From Agelas oroides (taxonomy: Eukaryota; Porifera; Demospongiae; Agelasida; Agelasidae), in contig OX422190.1 in the NCBI GenBank assembly GCA_949130485.1, positions 3,462,281 to 3,526,280 of the forward strand: DNA of 64,000 nucleotides. Direction: 5' to 3'. The notes below the pieces were generated by a model. It saw only the letters and a list, made by a program, of their open reading frames with translations. It was not told where the DNA came from and made no database searches. Below are positions 23,522 through 37,319 of this stretch, one piece after another. The stretch's first letter is position 1. Each line of letters starts with the position of its first letter. A program made the position numbers and the translations under genes.

Positions 23522-26500
23522 CTGTAGGAGAACATGGAATACCATAATATTGTATAGCTGGAAAGTGAGATTTTGGTTTGAATATCTACATGATTTTAGT
23601 GCAATTGTAATTCCCAAAGTAAGGGCTCAGCACAACATATAATCTGAGTATGAACAATCAGAACAACCACATCCCGCATAAAAAGGCAGGTCTAGATGTT
23701 GTGTAAAGTCACCCACTGTGCAGGAAGTGATTCAGCCAATACTGGGCTCATCAGCTACACTGGGGTGACTAGGAGATCTATCTAATGCACAAAATGCAGT
23801 CAGGTGGCTGGTCTTATCCATATGACAGGTAGAATTGCTTCCTCAAATGTAGCATCTCTTCATGTAGCTGTGTTTCAAAAATCGTTGCTTACAGTATGAG
23901 CAATCGTAATTGCCATGTGTTGTCGATGCGCATACACATGCAGAAGTACTGGAGGTACCAGAAGTACTAATAGCGATCACATGGATAAAATGAGGCAGAA
24001 AAATGTTAAAGCCATGTGTGGATAATAGTGTTTAAAGGTTGTGTGTCATGTATTCTATCATCAGCTATGGTAGCAGGTGTTATTGACAACATCGAGTGGA
24101 GTGTGTTTTGGGGGAAAATAATTAGTTAACTTCATTCGTATGTCTTGGTTCAATTTTATTATAAGCTTGGGTAGAGTCCTGGGAATGTGGGTGGGGGAGA
24201 CCCTGCAAACTCACCAAACACATCCTTGAGAGGGGGGTCTACACAGAAGCCACAACACTTGCTGAGCCACAGGCGAAACACATAGATGTAGGCCATGCGG
24301 TACTGGCGGGCTAGCAGGCCATAGATGAAGGGGTTGATGGCAGTGCTAATAACAGTTAGCCGGATGCCCCAGAAGAGGGCCGTCTCTAGGGTACTCTGTC
24401 TGTCAGGGTTGGCTTGGGTGATAAGAATCAATATCTGTGTGAATGCATGTGTCGGTGTTGTGGAATGAAAAGAACTGTAAGTTCACTTGCAATGAGAGGC
24501 TGACAAAGGGTAGCCATTCCCGTAAGTGCAGTGTCTAGTTTGCAACTGGGATTGATGACTCTGTAAACTGTAGAGAGGAGCAAAGCTTGCCTTGTTACAG
24601 AGTATACTACTAAAAGGTGAAAATTTCAGTTAATTTTTGTACACATGAGAGTCACCAGTAGCCACGTTTTCTAAAATCCAAGCACCTAGGAATGAGGCTA
24701 AGTCACCAGTGGCCACATAGCCATAGCCAAATGTAGATGGACTCGAATTGTTACCATAGTTGCAAACATAAGTGCTGGACTTACGGTGGGAGTGACCACT
24801 CCTCAATAGAAGCATGTAGTTTGGGAGTGAAAACAAACTTGCAACATCATGAGCTATCAAAGTTTTGGTAGTGAAAGCTTGGCTCAGCACGCAAGCTTGG
24901 TCACAGGAACGCGGGACACAAGTACACTAGTATTCATGAAAATTTGACCCTGAAAGTGTCAACAGGTGGTGAGATTATGTGTTACTCGGCACCCAACCAG
25001 CTACCCCACACAAGAACACTTCACTCAAGAACTATGTTCAGAATGCTCAGAACAGCCGGTTCATGAACACTGTCTCACACTCCTATGCAAATAATTATGC
25101 TAACCTTCTCAATAGTGCTACCCTAGTGGAAGGTTAGGTACACCCACTACTGCAGGTAGTGTAGATATTCATTCAAGGAGAGTTTGAATTCGTTATTCAT
25201 AATTGTTGACCGTATGCACTGATACTGATCATACACACTGACTGAGTGTACAAGTTGAAACATTAGCATGCATAGATTTAACCTCTGATTCCTCCAAGCT
25301 GCCTCAAGTAAGGATTGCACACGACAGACCGACATACAACAGAGGTTTGCAGGAGGCTAAAACACTTAGCCAGTATGCATGTGTACTCAGTCAGCCAGAG
25401 TAACTGCCCAGGGATGACAAAGCTGCATTGTGTGCTACATACTCCTTTATAGTAAACCGTGTAGTATAGTGAAGGTTTACTATAAAGGAGTATGTAGCAC
25501 ACAATGCAGCTTTGTCATCCCTGGGCAGAACATGTTTACCATAGTGTGGATATGCCACTTTTGAGTACAACAACTTGAAATCTTTAGTAGTACACAACAG
25601 TGGCGTAGCCAAGCTGGGGCACACTGGGGCACGTGCCGTAGCAACTAGAGACTCTGCCCCACCGGTGCAGGTGTGCCTACAAATTATCGGCGCCAAATGT
25701 ACTGTTGTAAATTGTGAATCGGGTGCTCATAATACGTAAGGTATTGAAATCGAGCTGCGCAGTATAGCTATCTGTATCTTCAGAATAATGAGGTCTCGTA
25801 TGCTCCTGTCATCTCAATGTATGCGAGCTTGCCATATGTAGTAAAGTGACTTTACACTGCACAAAGGCTTGTACTGAAGGCATGGTCGAAGTGCTACTGA
25901 TACATTGATATACTTCTAAGCTGAGGACTTGCTCATGAGGTTGATCACAGACAGTAAGCAGCGACAAATCCCAGCCCTCATTTCCCCATGACAATATCAA
26001 AAGATGACATCATCATGCACTCTTGCATTATGTACCAGGATTGGCCCACTTTCCCATATGGTGAGGGCCTGTGAACGAGGCTTGAGAAATCCTACTGCTA
26101 GCTACATGCATGGTATTTGTGCTGTTAACTGAAATTGTGCTGGTGAAGCTTAGCTCACCAAACAACTAGTTCAGTGCCGCTCTGCAGACACCTCTCACTT
26201 GGGCTCGCCCCCACATTATTCCACATTCCTCCCACAAGGCTAGTACCCAGCCTCGGTATTCACACTTGGGGAGTGTGCTGTCGAACATTAGATTTCAAAA
26301 GTAGCTTATTCATAAGTTTTGACTATAAAAACATTGGGTTCCAATGTTGACACAAAAACATGACAAGGCTCTGGGATGCACTTTACTGGAGGAGGTTGAC
26401 CTTCAGGCAATCATGTTGCACTCTGATCAAGGGCAAAAGCAACAAGCACTTTACAAAATGTCTAACAGGTGCATGTAATTTTTGACAACTCATCTGGTTA

Positions 26501-29500
26501 GCCAAAATTAATTGCCTCTTGTGACTCACCTCGCTTTATCACTTGTACATTCATATACCAATTCAAATCTAGATAAGTCATAAGACAACTTAACCCAGAT
26601 AGACAGCTTCAGTTTCAAAATAAAAAAACAAATACATTCTTCCTCATGATTTAATCCGTAGAGCACATCTTATATGTCATACTTAAAATTCTTGTCCTAG
26701 TAACATCTTAGAACATGCTTACATAATCCTAATTGCTCAAAGGACAACTGTGTCAGACCTCAACTACACTTTGCTCTTGCCAGAGGGCACTGTCTGCATT
26801 CAGGATCGAGGATATTGTCACCAGTTTTTTTCACTTGTCTTGGGTGGCAAAAGCATTCCTCTAGAGTGTTGACAAACACCTTAATTGGTTGTTTACATGC
26901 TCAAACTTGTATGTAAACAACAAGTTTGGTTAATTGTCAACTGGAAAAATGTCCCTATATAGTAGCCCACACAAGTTTTAGCTCCTTAGAACAGAGGAGT
27001 CAACAACTGCCACACATAACAGTCCAATGCGCATACCTCAGAATGGAAATATGGAAATCTGCTGATATTCATGCTCTGCTAACAAGAGTTGAATATGTGT
27101 ATGTGGGTGGTGAGTGCAGTGTACTCAGACTGTCAATAGTTTAGTTCAGCACAAACACACCCCACACTATAGTTTAGAGCTGACATACACCGAGAGCTTA
27201 TGTATAAACAACTTTACATCACTTTGTAAGTATGCGAACCAAGGAGATATCGGGTCATATACTCCTTTTATGTACAAGTTTTACAATAATAGTTTACACA
27301 AAACTTGGATGACGTACCAGACAAAAATTGAGCTTTAGTTTACTGTCTCCATGTGTGTATAAGTTGGATATACTGCCTATACTCAGAATATAAACAGGAT
27401 ATGCGCCTCAAATAAACCATCTAGCGGAGTTTATACTCCTCGTATAGGTGGTAAATTCAATACTTGTGATGCTCATATGAACTCCTGTGTGTATCTAGTT
27501 CCCACTTGAAGACATCACATGGCCAACCCTTTGAGCTTGTGGCCTCACTTACACAAGTGTATTGCTTCAGGAGTTGAATATACAAACCATGTTCCCCTCA
27601 CATCGTATGGATAGTCTTGATGATATCGACAGATGTCTTTCTTACTACTGCAGGAGCTGTAAACCATCCTACTTCTCAGGAAGTATGTGTAATTTGCAGC
27701 AGGTATTTTGAATTTTCATCTACATTCCAGTGGGATAAGGCTTATACATATTATATATACTCAATTCACCAGATCCTTTTTTTCTCTGAAGAAGTGGATC
27801 TGGCTAGTAAGAGTTATCATTCAACTACAAAAAGTGCTGACATAAGCAAGAAGGGGCTGAATACGCCCATTATAGGTACTACCAACTTAATTAAGGTTGC
27901 CATGCTTCACAATATTCGGTATATGCAATTAGCCACATACACAGGTCATAATTATAGCACACAGGATACGTGTTTCAAAAGATCACAATGAGTGACCAAA
28001 AATGGGCCCAACAGAATCAAACTGAACTATAAACACATGCGTATGTGGTAATGTGATGTCACTTCCATAGAAAATAGGAAGTCATGTACTGACTGTGTAC
28101 TGAAAGGAAGAGCAGTGTTGTGTGGGTGTCTGGACCACTGTGTGTAACGTGAAACCTTTTCCCTACACACGCACATGTACCTCTGTAATTAGGTTGTGAA
28201 ATTCTTCCTTCAGGCAGGAAGAACTTCACAAATGGAATGAACTTTGTGACAAATGCTAGAGATGCTGGGTAATACAAGCCCTCATTCTCAGCCTTTATGG
28301 CTACAAATTAGCGAAGGGGGAGCTCAGCTAGGGACAAGGCTCGAGGAAACCAGCAGAGAGAAGTGGACACTGTCTTAGGAATGAAGCTAGTGTAGCACAT
28401 TTCAAGGCACAGGGAAGCAAGAACATTTCACATGCAAAGAGCAGCAGGCAGGAAGAACTTGATCAACAGGAATGACAAAAGTGTTGCTAAAATGTTAGCC
28501 TAAACTTCACTGCTACAAAATGAGCTTGGGAGCAAGGCTGGAGTCATGTAGACTGGCACAGTAACAGAGAGAGGGTGCACATGGACACCATATCTTGAAT
28601 GAAGCTAGCATAGCAAGGCACAGTGAAGCAAGAACCTTTCACACATCATCTTGGCTCCTACTCGCTATTAATTTCCTTCATTCGCTAAGTACTTTGCAAT
28701 GCTCCATTAACCCCACCAGTGGAGTGTAGCATGGATCAAAGATGAAATCTCACGAGAGAGAGAGAAGGGCGTGTCATATTTCACTGTGGATATCAAACTA
28801 ATTAACCTTGCTAGAGTGAACACACATACTATGTGCCAGAACAAAGTTTAAAGTGCGTTGCTATGTACATAAGAACAATGTGTATCTCATTGTTACAAAT
28901 GATCAGGTATTGTAAAAAGCCACCAACTGAGGAGGATACACTTTGGCCAATACTAGGGTAACTGAAAGATGGAGACTGTCATATCTCACGCAAGAAAAGC
29001 ACTGGCCGTATCTATATACTGAGTACCTCATAACAACAGCGGCTGTCTTCTACCTTGCTGCTATGATGAATGGCAGAAGGAAATTTCATTGACAAAATGG
29101 TGGTCTCTCACAAATGTGAGGACATATGACTTTTTAAGATCCATACTGAACAAGAATTTGGTTTAACCCCTAATGCTCTATGCATGTGACTTTTGTTGTG
29201 TAGTCAAGATGACTATAATAGTAACAGAGGTAAACCTAACAAGTATTAGCATAGGCTCTGCAGCAGCGAAATAGAAAGGGTTTCGAAAAGTGCCCTTTCT
29301 TTACGTTTCCTGCTCAGGCAGCTCTGCCTCCAGCTGTAACTACCACCATAGTACACAACCACATTAATCTGGCTAGCTATAGGTTGTAATGCACTTTGGC
29401 TATCTGGAGCACCTGAAATATTTTACCAGACATGCCTCACTGGCTCTGAGATGGATGTTGCTACGCTTGAGTAGAGATGGGTACTACTTTTTTTTAACGT

Positions 29501-32500
29501 GCAGAAATTTGTGGTGGCTTTTCTCAAAAACACACAAACGCTCCACACATGTTGTTCAGTATATCATATGACTACTAGCTTCCACTCTCCATACTATAAG
29601 CAAAAACAAAACTGAGTTACAAATCACACCAAGACCAGACTCAACTACAAGTGCCCAAACCTCTCACTATTCCGTAAAGTGGACAGGTTATTTGGTCCCA
29701 CTAGTACCTGGACTGTATAAAATTCAGTGGACACTGGCATGCTTCTCACGCATGATTGTCCGCCACTGCTGATTGATTACTGGACATTACAATAGCGCTT
29801 CCCCCTGGTGTTCGAATTAGAAGGGTTCCAATGTAGTCTACACAGTTAATCCTGGGATGGGCATGACCAGTGTTGCTGTCATGCACTTGCACAAAATAGA
29901 GTTGCTTCAGTCATTTTCAGGTATGCATGCCCATAGAGACAAATTAATGTGACAGTGTATGGTTCATAAATTGCTTGTTTGAGCGACTTTTCTGACTGAA
30001 AGGCAGGTGAACATATAACCAATTGCTTCGCACATGCATGCGTTCAAAAGTAGAGAACAACTCAGTCATATCCAGAGTGAGGATTAGGTGCAGAATATCT
30101 CCAACACACTATCTAATTTGAATCTCCAGTATGCTACTACAAGTCCTCACTATGTTACTGTGTCAACCTGGTAAATCACCCACGTCCATGTATATCCCAA
30201 AGACCATCCAGGTGTGTGAGTATGCACTTAGAGGAAAATTGTTTTACATTCCTGGAAAGTCAGGAGGGAGGGTCTTGTCACACATACGAACTTCCCTGTA
30301 TGTGCCGAGTCAGGAAATTTTGTGGTTTAGCATGCATTCAAAACGAACCCTGAGCAGCTGTAGCTAAAGCAGCCACCACTATTCTGCTCATTTACACTGC
30401 ATGCATGTCTGCAAGTGATGTCAGACGTAGTATGTCTAACCACACTGCATGTCAGAGACGGTGCTCTGATGTACAAAAGCCTTAGCTTAGTAACATAGCA
30501 ATGTGGCTTGAAGCTACACTTTGATCTGCCCACACAACGTACCACAAGAAATTATATGGGTACACAGTTCACCCAGTCGTGTGTGTGCAAGTATGTACGT
30601 AGACCTACCACAATAGTGGTCCAGCTGACATAGAACAGCAGTACAACAGAGAAGAGCATTCTAACAAACTGTGCCTCCACCCCCAGCTGGAACTTCTCCG
30701 AGATCACAGGAGCAGCACGCTTTATAGACTTGCCCAGATCACTGATCCTGAGGGTGTGGGAGGGCGGAGGAAAATTTAGTTTTCACTTCTCATTGGCATA
30801 GTTGCTTTTGGCTGCACTTACATATAAACCACAGGTTAGTTTGGGGACACTGTGTCTAGTTATCAGTTTGTCACTGACTGTGCCCCATTTGGTATGCCAC
30901 CAGTGCTGTTATCAACTAAAGTTCCATTGTGCATGTAAGCATGTCAACCTGAATACGCCAGATAGGCCAGTCTAAAAATACTTGCATTGGCTAGTTTGAG
31001 ATTTTGTCCACAAGATTATGTGAAGGTAGGTGGGTTGCCATGGGTACCCTTATGAGATAAATCTCGACTTGCTTTTTTCTGTAACATGTAATGCACAGCT
31101 TGCACCTCAAACGGAATTAGACACTCTGAAAGTAGATATTAACCCTTTACACCCGATGCGCATGCGCACAATAAACACGTGATTACGAGAGAAGCAAGAT
31201 AAAAAATGGCGATTTTGTACTATGTTGATTCATTGCGTTATATCTTGTGAACTAGCAGATTTCAACAATTGGTAGTTAGGCTTAGTTAGGTTGAAAACAA
31301 ACCTGCTTTACTCGGGAAGTAGTCATACGAGTTGGCAGTGAAGTCCGAATAAGATACAGCGGTGGAAGCGCGGGTATTCGCTACATATTGGAAAATGACT
31401 GGAAATCCGTGGCAAAACTTCCAGCGAAGGTACGTTTTCACTGTTGTTTAGATGATTAGCTAGAACAAATTCGGTAGGAGCAGCAGCGCGTGGGAAACCA
31501 GCTGTTCTGTGGCAATACTAAGTACAACACGATCGAACGGTAAACTTCGAACGCGATTTCCGGGGAAAGTCCCTATAGGACCGCCCAGCTAATTATGCTT
31601 GATTCGACTTCCTGCGGCACATACTAACTATATACTACGTAGCCGCGGGGTATAGAGCGCTAACCGCTCGATAGTGGCCATGACGACTATAGTCGTCATT
31701 CGGAAATAACGTACCTATATTCATGACGACTATAGTCGTCATTCGGGTATAAAGGGTTAATGCTCAGTTTGGACATTTGTTATGAAGATGATAATGTAGC
31801 TCATACAATAACAAACTGGGCACTTTAATTTCCCCACCACAAGTACATGCACTTAGCCTAACATTTCTTCCCCTTCACACCACAATATCAATACACAGAT
31901 ACTAAGCTCACCTAGAGGTCAGATTTGGTTTGGTGAAGGTCACTTCATGATCCCTCTCTCTTGCACGAGAAGCACGGTTGTAGTTCCCTTGCACCTTCAT
32001 CTGTTTGCGACGATAGTACACCCGGATCAGCTTTGCAATCACAAGCACAAAGCATGCAAGCACGACAACATATTGCACGCCAGCATACACGAGGATCACA
32101 ATGGCGTAGCTCGTAGCAAAGTCAAACAGGCAGTAACCATTGTGATGTAAAATTGTAGTGCTACTGTCGACTGCTGGGACGATGGCCAGTATCAGTGCAG
32201 CAACCCAACAGCACAGTAGGATCATGGTGACACGAAAAGGGGTGGCATATTTGCGATAGAAAAATGGTCTATTCACTGCAAAGTATCGCTCAAGAGAGAT
32301 CAGTGTCACAATCAATGCAGATGCATAGCGTGTAAATTGTGCAACTGTGGCATAAAAGTTGCACAGGACCGAGCCTTCGTCATACTGTATCCCTGTGAAG
32401 TATGAAACAGCAGACATAGCGACGGGGATGAAGGTAGCCATCAAGTCCGTCAGTGCTACTCCGATCACTAGCACATCAGGGACCTTGTGCACTTTAAATC

Positions 32501-32723
32501 TACTCACTAGAATGATGGTAGAAACGTTGCCTACCAGCGAGGCAATAAAGATCAGGGCTAGGGTCACGCCCCTTTCTAGTTCCAACCGAGGTCCCATCGT
32601 TGCATTGGTGCAGTTCATCAGACCGTCCATTACATTCCCCGCGATGGAACAGTTCATTTGCGTCGAGTTCGCAATCATCCCTGTCGAGTTCATAATACCA
32701 CCGTCTTCGCTAACGCCATCCAT
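22284..32723 (-). CDS. Class A (rhodopsin-like) orphan GPCR, four exons
   Basis: Minus-strand exons are 31912-32723, 30609-30747, 24215-24434 and 22284-23521. Donors are GTGAGC, GTAGGT and GTGAGT; phases 2, 0 and 1 match at every junction, giving about 802 residues. ATG 32723 is the first in-frame ATG. The extracellular N-terminus (about 50 residues) has five N-glycosylation sequons (NST, NST, NCS, NCT, NAT). Seven membrane segments follow. Family landmarks: GN in TM1 (residues 65-66), Cys121 at the top of TM3 and Cys198 in loop 2 (probable disulfide), E-R-Y at 145-147 in place of DRY, a TM6 lacking the usual CWxP (FYVSWTTIV), and NPFIY at 351-355. After TM7 comes a very long Ser/Thr/Pro-rich cytoplasmic tail of about 430 residues. 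Ligand and coupling cannot be told; it acts at the plasma membrane. The 6.2-kb second intron is the largest. Confidence 0.88.
24435..30608 (-). other. Intron 2 of the GPCR gene (6.2 kb)
   Basis: No coding exon is supported within it on either strand. Contents: the palindrome at 25404-25528, a CAGTGGCGTAGCC start of a hAT-like element near 25599, a half copy of the CAAGAG MITE near 26003-26025, and foldback-family fragments near 26050 and 28300. The rest shows nothing recognisable. Confidence 0.6.
25404..25528. repeat. Perfect 55-bp-arm palindrome (hairpin)
   Basis: The arms 25404-25458 (CTGCCCAGGGATGACAAAGC..) and 25474-25528 (..GCTTTGTCATCCCTGGGCAG) are exact reverse complements with a 15-nt loop (GTGTAGTATAGTGAA). 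It lies in the second intron of the GPCR gene. Lack of any mismatch implies a very recent origin, gene conversion, or an assembly artefact. Confidence 0.95.
31139..31760. mobile_element. TTAA-flanked piggyBac-type MITE
   Basis: The element reads TTAACCCTTTACACCCGATG at the left and CATTCGGGTATAAAGGGTTAA at the right, i.e. about 17-bp inverted termini starting CCCTTTA, each abutting the tetranucleotide TTAA. TTAA target duplication with CCC-type ends is the hallmark of piggyBac elements (established knowledge). The interior lacks a transposase frame and carries two copies of the 16-bp palindrome GACGACTATAGTCGTC near the right end. It lies in GPCR intron 1. Confidence 0.8.
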
Positions 32724-33962
32724 ATCGAGCAAGCAAGCTTCAAAATGTACAGTAACTCAACTTGCCTCTTTAGAGAACTCGGCGAACTTGCTAGCTAATA
32801 CTGGTGATACACACTGATAACAGTTCAGTTTTGCCTACAGCTCATATATAACTTCAACAATTCGAAGTCAATAGTACTGCCAGTCTGCTCTAGCCTCTTC
32901 GGAGGAGACTTTCTGCACGATATATAATAAACGGCATCAATCATATTCACACTCTCGTTTAACTAATTAACCGGATATCCTATTTCACCGTTATGCCTAT
33001 AACCAAAACAGGACAAAATCTTTGGGGGGTTTGAGCACCTTTTGCCTCAACAAGTTAGGAAGGTAGTCTCCTGTTCCCAGACTATTGTGAAAAAAATAGT
33101 CTGGGAATGAGACTAGGAAGTTGAGGATGCATGCTCACTTGTTGCAATCACTACCCTCAGTGAAAGGTTTGACCGGCAACATTGAGAACATGATCTTTCT
33201 CCTGTTATGATGCAGGGGGTCACATGACTGGACTGTACATGTGGTTTCTTGCGAAAAGGTCACAGCAAAGATGGATAAAGAAAGTTTGATGCACAACAAA
33301 GATGCATACAGGATTGACAAGGTAGCTAGAAGCTAATAATGAAGCCAATCCAGAAACAAACAAATTAACAAATCGGGAGGGATAATACAGGAAAGACAAC
33401 CAACAATACCTAAGTAAGCTTAATATAAAGTGGGTGAGTAAAATAGGGGAAAGCAGGGAAGAAAAATAGAACTAGTTGTTGGTTTAAAAAGTACTGAGTT
33501 ACACGTTGCTTAAATACAGAAGGGTTAGAACTCTCTACAACAACACTGGGAATTGACACAATTGTAGAAGGTTTAATCAGTGAGTGGCTAATGAGGACTA
33601 GAGCCTAGGCTATAATGGAGAAAGTATTACTCATCACACCTTTACAGACCTACTTCAGGGGCTTACTTAGCACACTTCCAATTTATATTACTGAAGCTCA
33701 GCAAGCAACTTCAACCCATAGCAACCGAGTTAGCCCACAGTGAGAGGATGTACTATACTATATTCGCCAGACCCACCTTTCCTCTTTGGAGGGGGGTCTC
33801 AAAAGCAAAGTGGTTTGTGGTAAGGAAGCCCAGTCCAATCGCCATCAGCCAATCATATTGTGCCACCGAATTCTGTGGAGGTACAAAAATGTTGTACTAT
33901 ATTAACCAGACTCCCCCCTTTCTTCTTTGGAGGACCGATCTTGGTTCGAAACTATTGAGAGA

Positions 33963-33967
<5 letters not shown>

Positions 33968-34009
<42 letters not shown>
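33968..34009. repeat. (GT)n microsatellite
   Basis: An uninterrupted run of about 20 TG dinucleotides within intergenic DNA. Confidence 0.95.
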
Positions 34010-34010
<1 letters not shown>

Positions 34011-34091
34011 CAGACTTTAACAGGGTTGTAGCTAGTAGCAAGCAACTTTAACCATTAACTATTACTGAATTGAACTCTAGCATTGTTTTAT

Positions 34092-34178
34092 TCGATATAA
34101 CCCGTTACCCAGGCAACATCTAAGAATGTTGCCCATATCTCTCTTGTATGGTGATGTTGCCTCGGTAACAGGTTATAT
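34092..34178. mobile_element. Foldback element A
   Basis: The arms TATAACCCGTTACCCAGGCA + ACATC and GATGTTGCCTCGGTAACAGG + TTATA are inverted copies with two mismatches, separated by about 35 bp. It directly abuts the next hairpin. Confidence 0.7.
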
Positions 34179-34284
34179 AATAGTTATATCCTTCCCTGGG
34201 GTGTGGTCTTGCACATTGGTGTCGGGCTACGCCCGACACCAATGTGTTAAACGACCACCCCCCAGGGAGGGATATAACTATTAC
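34178..34284. mobile_element. Foldback element B with nested perfect hairpin
   Basis: The outer arms are TAATAGTTATATCCTTCCCT and AGGGAGGGATATAACTATTA. Inside, CACATTGGTGTCGGGC (34212-34227) and its exact complement (34231-34246) are separated by only TAC. It looks like a small palindromic MITE. Confidence 0.75.
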
Positions 34285-34630
34285 TTACAGTTACTTGAGC
34301 CTGAGTTGTCAATTAACACACATTAAGTTTACTTAGTAATGATTACAATTACAGAAACATGACAAATTACAAATTACAGGTCAATATGTACTTCAATCTG
34401 TAATTTGTAATTTGAGATGTGTAGTCTGTCATGAACTGGTTTTGATGTAAATTGACACAGCATGGTCGGCTGAGTGTACTTAAGTTTGCCAGTATTGTAA
34501 TTGAATGTGTAATTGATACGTAATTACTATCCACTTTAACCCTTTTTGTTTTAAGCATTACAGTTGTATTGGAGTGAAATTACTACGTACAAATACTGTG
34601 TTTTGGTTTTTCAATCACTATATACAACCT

Positions 34631-34631
<1 letters not shown>

Positions 34632-34698
<67 letters not shown>

Positions 34699-34743
34699 TG
34701 TGTGTGTGTGTGTGTGTGTGTGTACGTGTGTGTGTGTGTGTGT
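34632..34743. repeat. (GT)n microsatellite
   Basis: About 110 bp of GT repeats with two ACG interruptions. Confidence 0.95.
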
Positions 34744-35529
34744 ACAAGTGAGCAGAGAAGTTAGTACCTTGTTGCATCCTTAATATCACCAAATTTGGAA
34801 GTATCTCTGAAGATGCATATCCTCGTCCCCAAATCATCCTGCTAGTCAATGGTCTGTTTACAATCACGTAAAGACCTATCAGCACTCTGTATAATAATAT
34901 TTGCAACCATCAAACAATTCACAATACGTTGGTTAATGCACATGCTGTCATCACTCGTCAGGATGTAGCTAGCTGTAACTGAATCATTATTATTGTTGAA
35001 GAGGTTTCAGAACTCCAATTCATCCAGCCTTCCTTCAAAGATACATGCTTTCCAGACTTCAACCAGCTTGACTTCTCTGTAATCTCACACTTACTAACAG
35101 CAGGTTCGTACTTGGAAATACCATGCAAGCAGACTCTTAGACTCCTATAACAATGTTCAAGCAGCTGTTTGAGCATGGTGTATTGAGTAGCTATGTATAG
35201 GATCTTCTTTCAGTTAGTGCATATGGTTCTGGTTCTAAACCGTCATTATTATACAGGTTAACCAATTAGCTAGTGTTGAGTTTTGTGTGTATCAATGTAC
35301 CATCAAGCCTTGATAATCTACTTCCACAACTGTTTCTCTTTCACATTCGGGTACTTATATTGATAAACATTGCAGAAAAACACTCATCATATGTATACCC
35401 CACAAGAATGAAAATCATTTCATTGGGCTGTTTATGTTAAATCATCTACTTGAACGTCTAGCTGAGCCTGAGAGTCTGTAGCTAAACTCCATGACTGTGC
35501 CATATACTGATACAACATATGTACCTGTA

Positions 35530-35860
35530 AATGTACCGTAAAAGGTAACAATTGGATTAACATAACTGACATAAATACCAGTTGAACTTAACATTTCTGG
35601 ACTAACGTACCAGTAAAATTAGTTAGTGTGTAAAACTAACATAAAAGCTAACAACTGCATCAATGTAAACACCAGTTGACCTGAATGTACTGGCAAAATT
35701 AATTAGCTAATGTACGTACATAACTAACATAATCTTTCGACGTAAATATTACCTGGGCTGGCATTCCACTTGACTAACAAACTGGTAAAATTAGCTGCCA
35801 TGCATAACTAGTAAAAAGCTTAACGTAACAAATGCAAATACCAGTCCACATTACATCATA
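35530..35860. repeat. Diverged tandem repeat, about 3 units
   Basis: Recurring blocks CCAGTAAAATTAGTTAG, TGGCAAAATTAATTAG and TGGTAAAATTAGCTG alternate with AACTAACATAA and ACCAGTTGA-type words at roughly 100-bp spacing. The units are too diverged for exact borders. Confidence 0.5.
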
Positions 35861-37319
35861 AGGCATTTTCTTAGAGATGCATTATGTTCAGTTGCATGTC
35901 AGCAATGTAAGTTGTTTACGTAGTGAGTGTCACTTCACAATAGTAATGAAACAGTTACTGTGAGCCTACCATGCGTCACATGCTTCAATCACTATCATTA
36001 CTGCAAGCCCAACGATTGAACAAAACTAATGATTGTTGTACATTCCTATGCAGGGTGCATGCTAGTAGTGGGATATTTTCTAACGTTCACAGTTTCATTT
36101 CCAAATTTGAAGGCTACGTACTCTGACAAGACAATTAAACCCAGTTGGTAGGTGCAGCTGGATATTAGCATAAACTCATATGTATATGGAGTAGTAAAAT
36201 TGAATGAAATTGATCCTCATACTAGCTTAAAAATAATTACAGAAAGCAGTTGGTTTGTTTGCATGAAACTAAAATCTTTGAGGCCTTCATGTATAAATGC
36301 CTGCTGATTATTAGGATAAAAGGCCCAAGAAACTGTGTCTTTCCATTTAAACCTGCAGACAATATACCTGACACTTGTTACAGGCTATGTTATATACCTG
36401 GTGTAACTGCTGTGTGTATCGGTATCGGGGCATTACCAGCAGGTAGTTAGCTAGATAGGTGTGCATATATTTGGGTGTTTATGAAGTGGTAGTTTCCCAT
36501 AGTACCTGAAGTTACATGCTTGTGATATTGCATGGGTTAAACCACTCTGGATCGTAGTGTTTATTTTGAAAGTTTATGATATTTGTGTATTTGCTGACGT
36601 ACAACTCAGACTTTCATCATCATGTGTACACTTTGTAAATGATAATCAATGAAATCATTATTGTGTGTGTATATGTTATGAAGTTTTACCACACAATATA
36701 ATTATATAAGTTTTAATGTGAGAGAAAACTTAGGTGCATGACGATATCATACTCCTAATTGTTGGGCCAGGTTATGTATAATTATGTATGTGACTCGAGC
36801 ATGGTGACTCTCCGATCAAGTCTTTTCTTCTTGGAAACATCAGATTCTGCTATTTTAGATGACTGGACTATTGTCTCAACTGTACTTGATAGAATGGAAG
36901 GTACCTTCATGCACAGCAATTTTGCGTTTTGGAGGCATTTATTTGGTGGGCCTTGTTTGTGGCTAGTCTACCATATATGCATGGTCCTGAGCTTCTTTTC
37001 TTGTTTGAAAAGCCAAGCATGTCATCTCATGTACTTGCTAAATAGTTCATACTACACAAATAACCTCAGACCCAACAACAGCAGTAATGGAGAATTAAAG
37101 TACGAGAGGAGCACAACTACATGCTTGAAGGATTACTGAACATTTGCAAATGGGTACATCATTCTAAAGAGCAATAGAGTGTGGAAAAATTAATAATGAC
37201 AAGCATTAGTGCATGTGGGCAACTACTTTATGTAGCTAGCTAATTGACCTAGTAGTTTCCAAGGATACATTTAACATCATCACATTTCATTCAGAGTGCT
37301 AGTGAGTTGACATCATGTT

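Noticed and set aside
36759..37139. 126-residue ORF in the intergenic region
   Set aside because: It starts at TTG, has no recognisable domain, codon pattern or splice context, and is probably chance.
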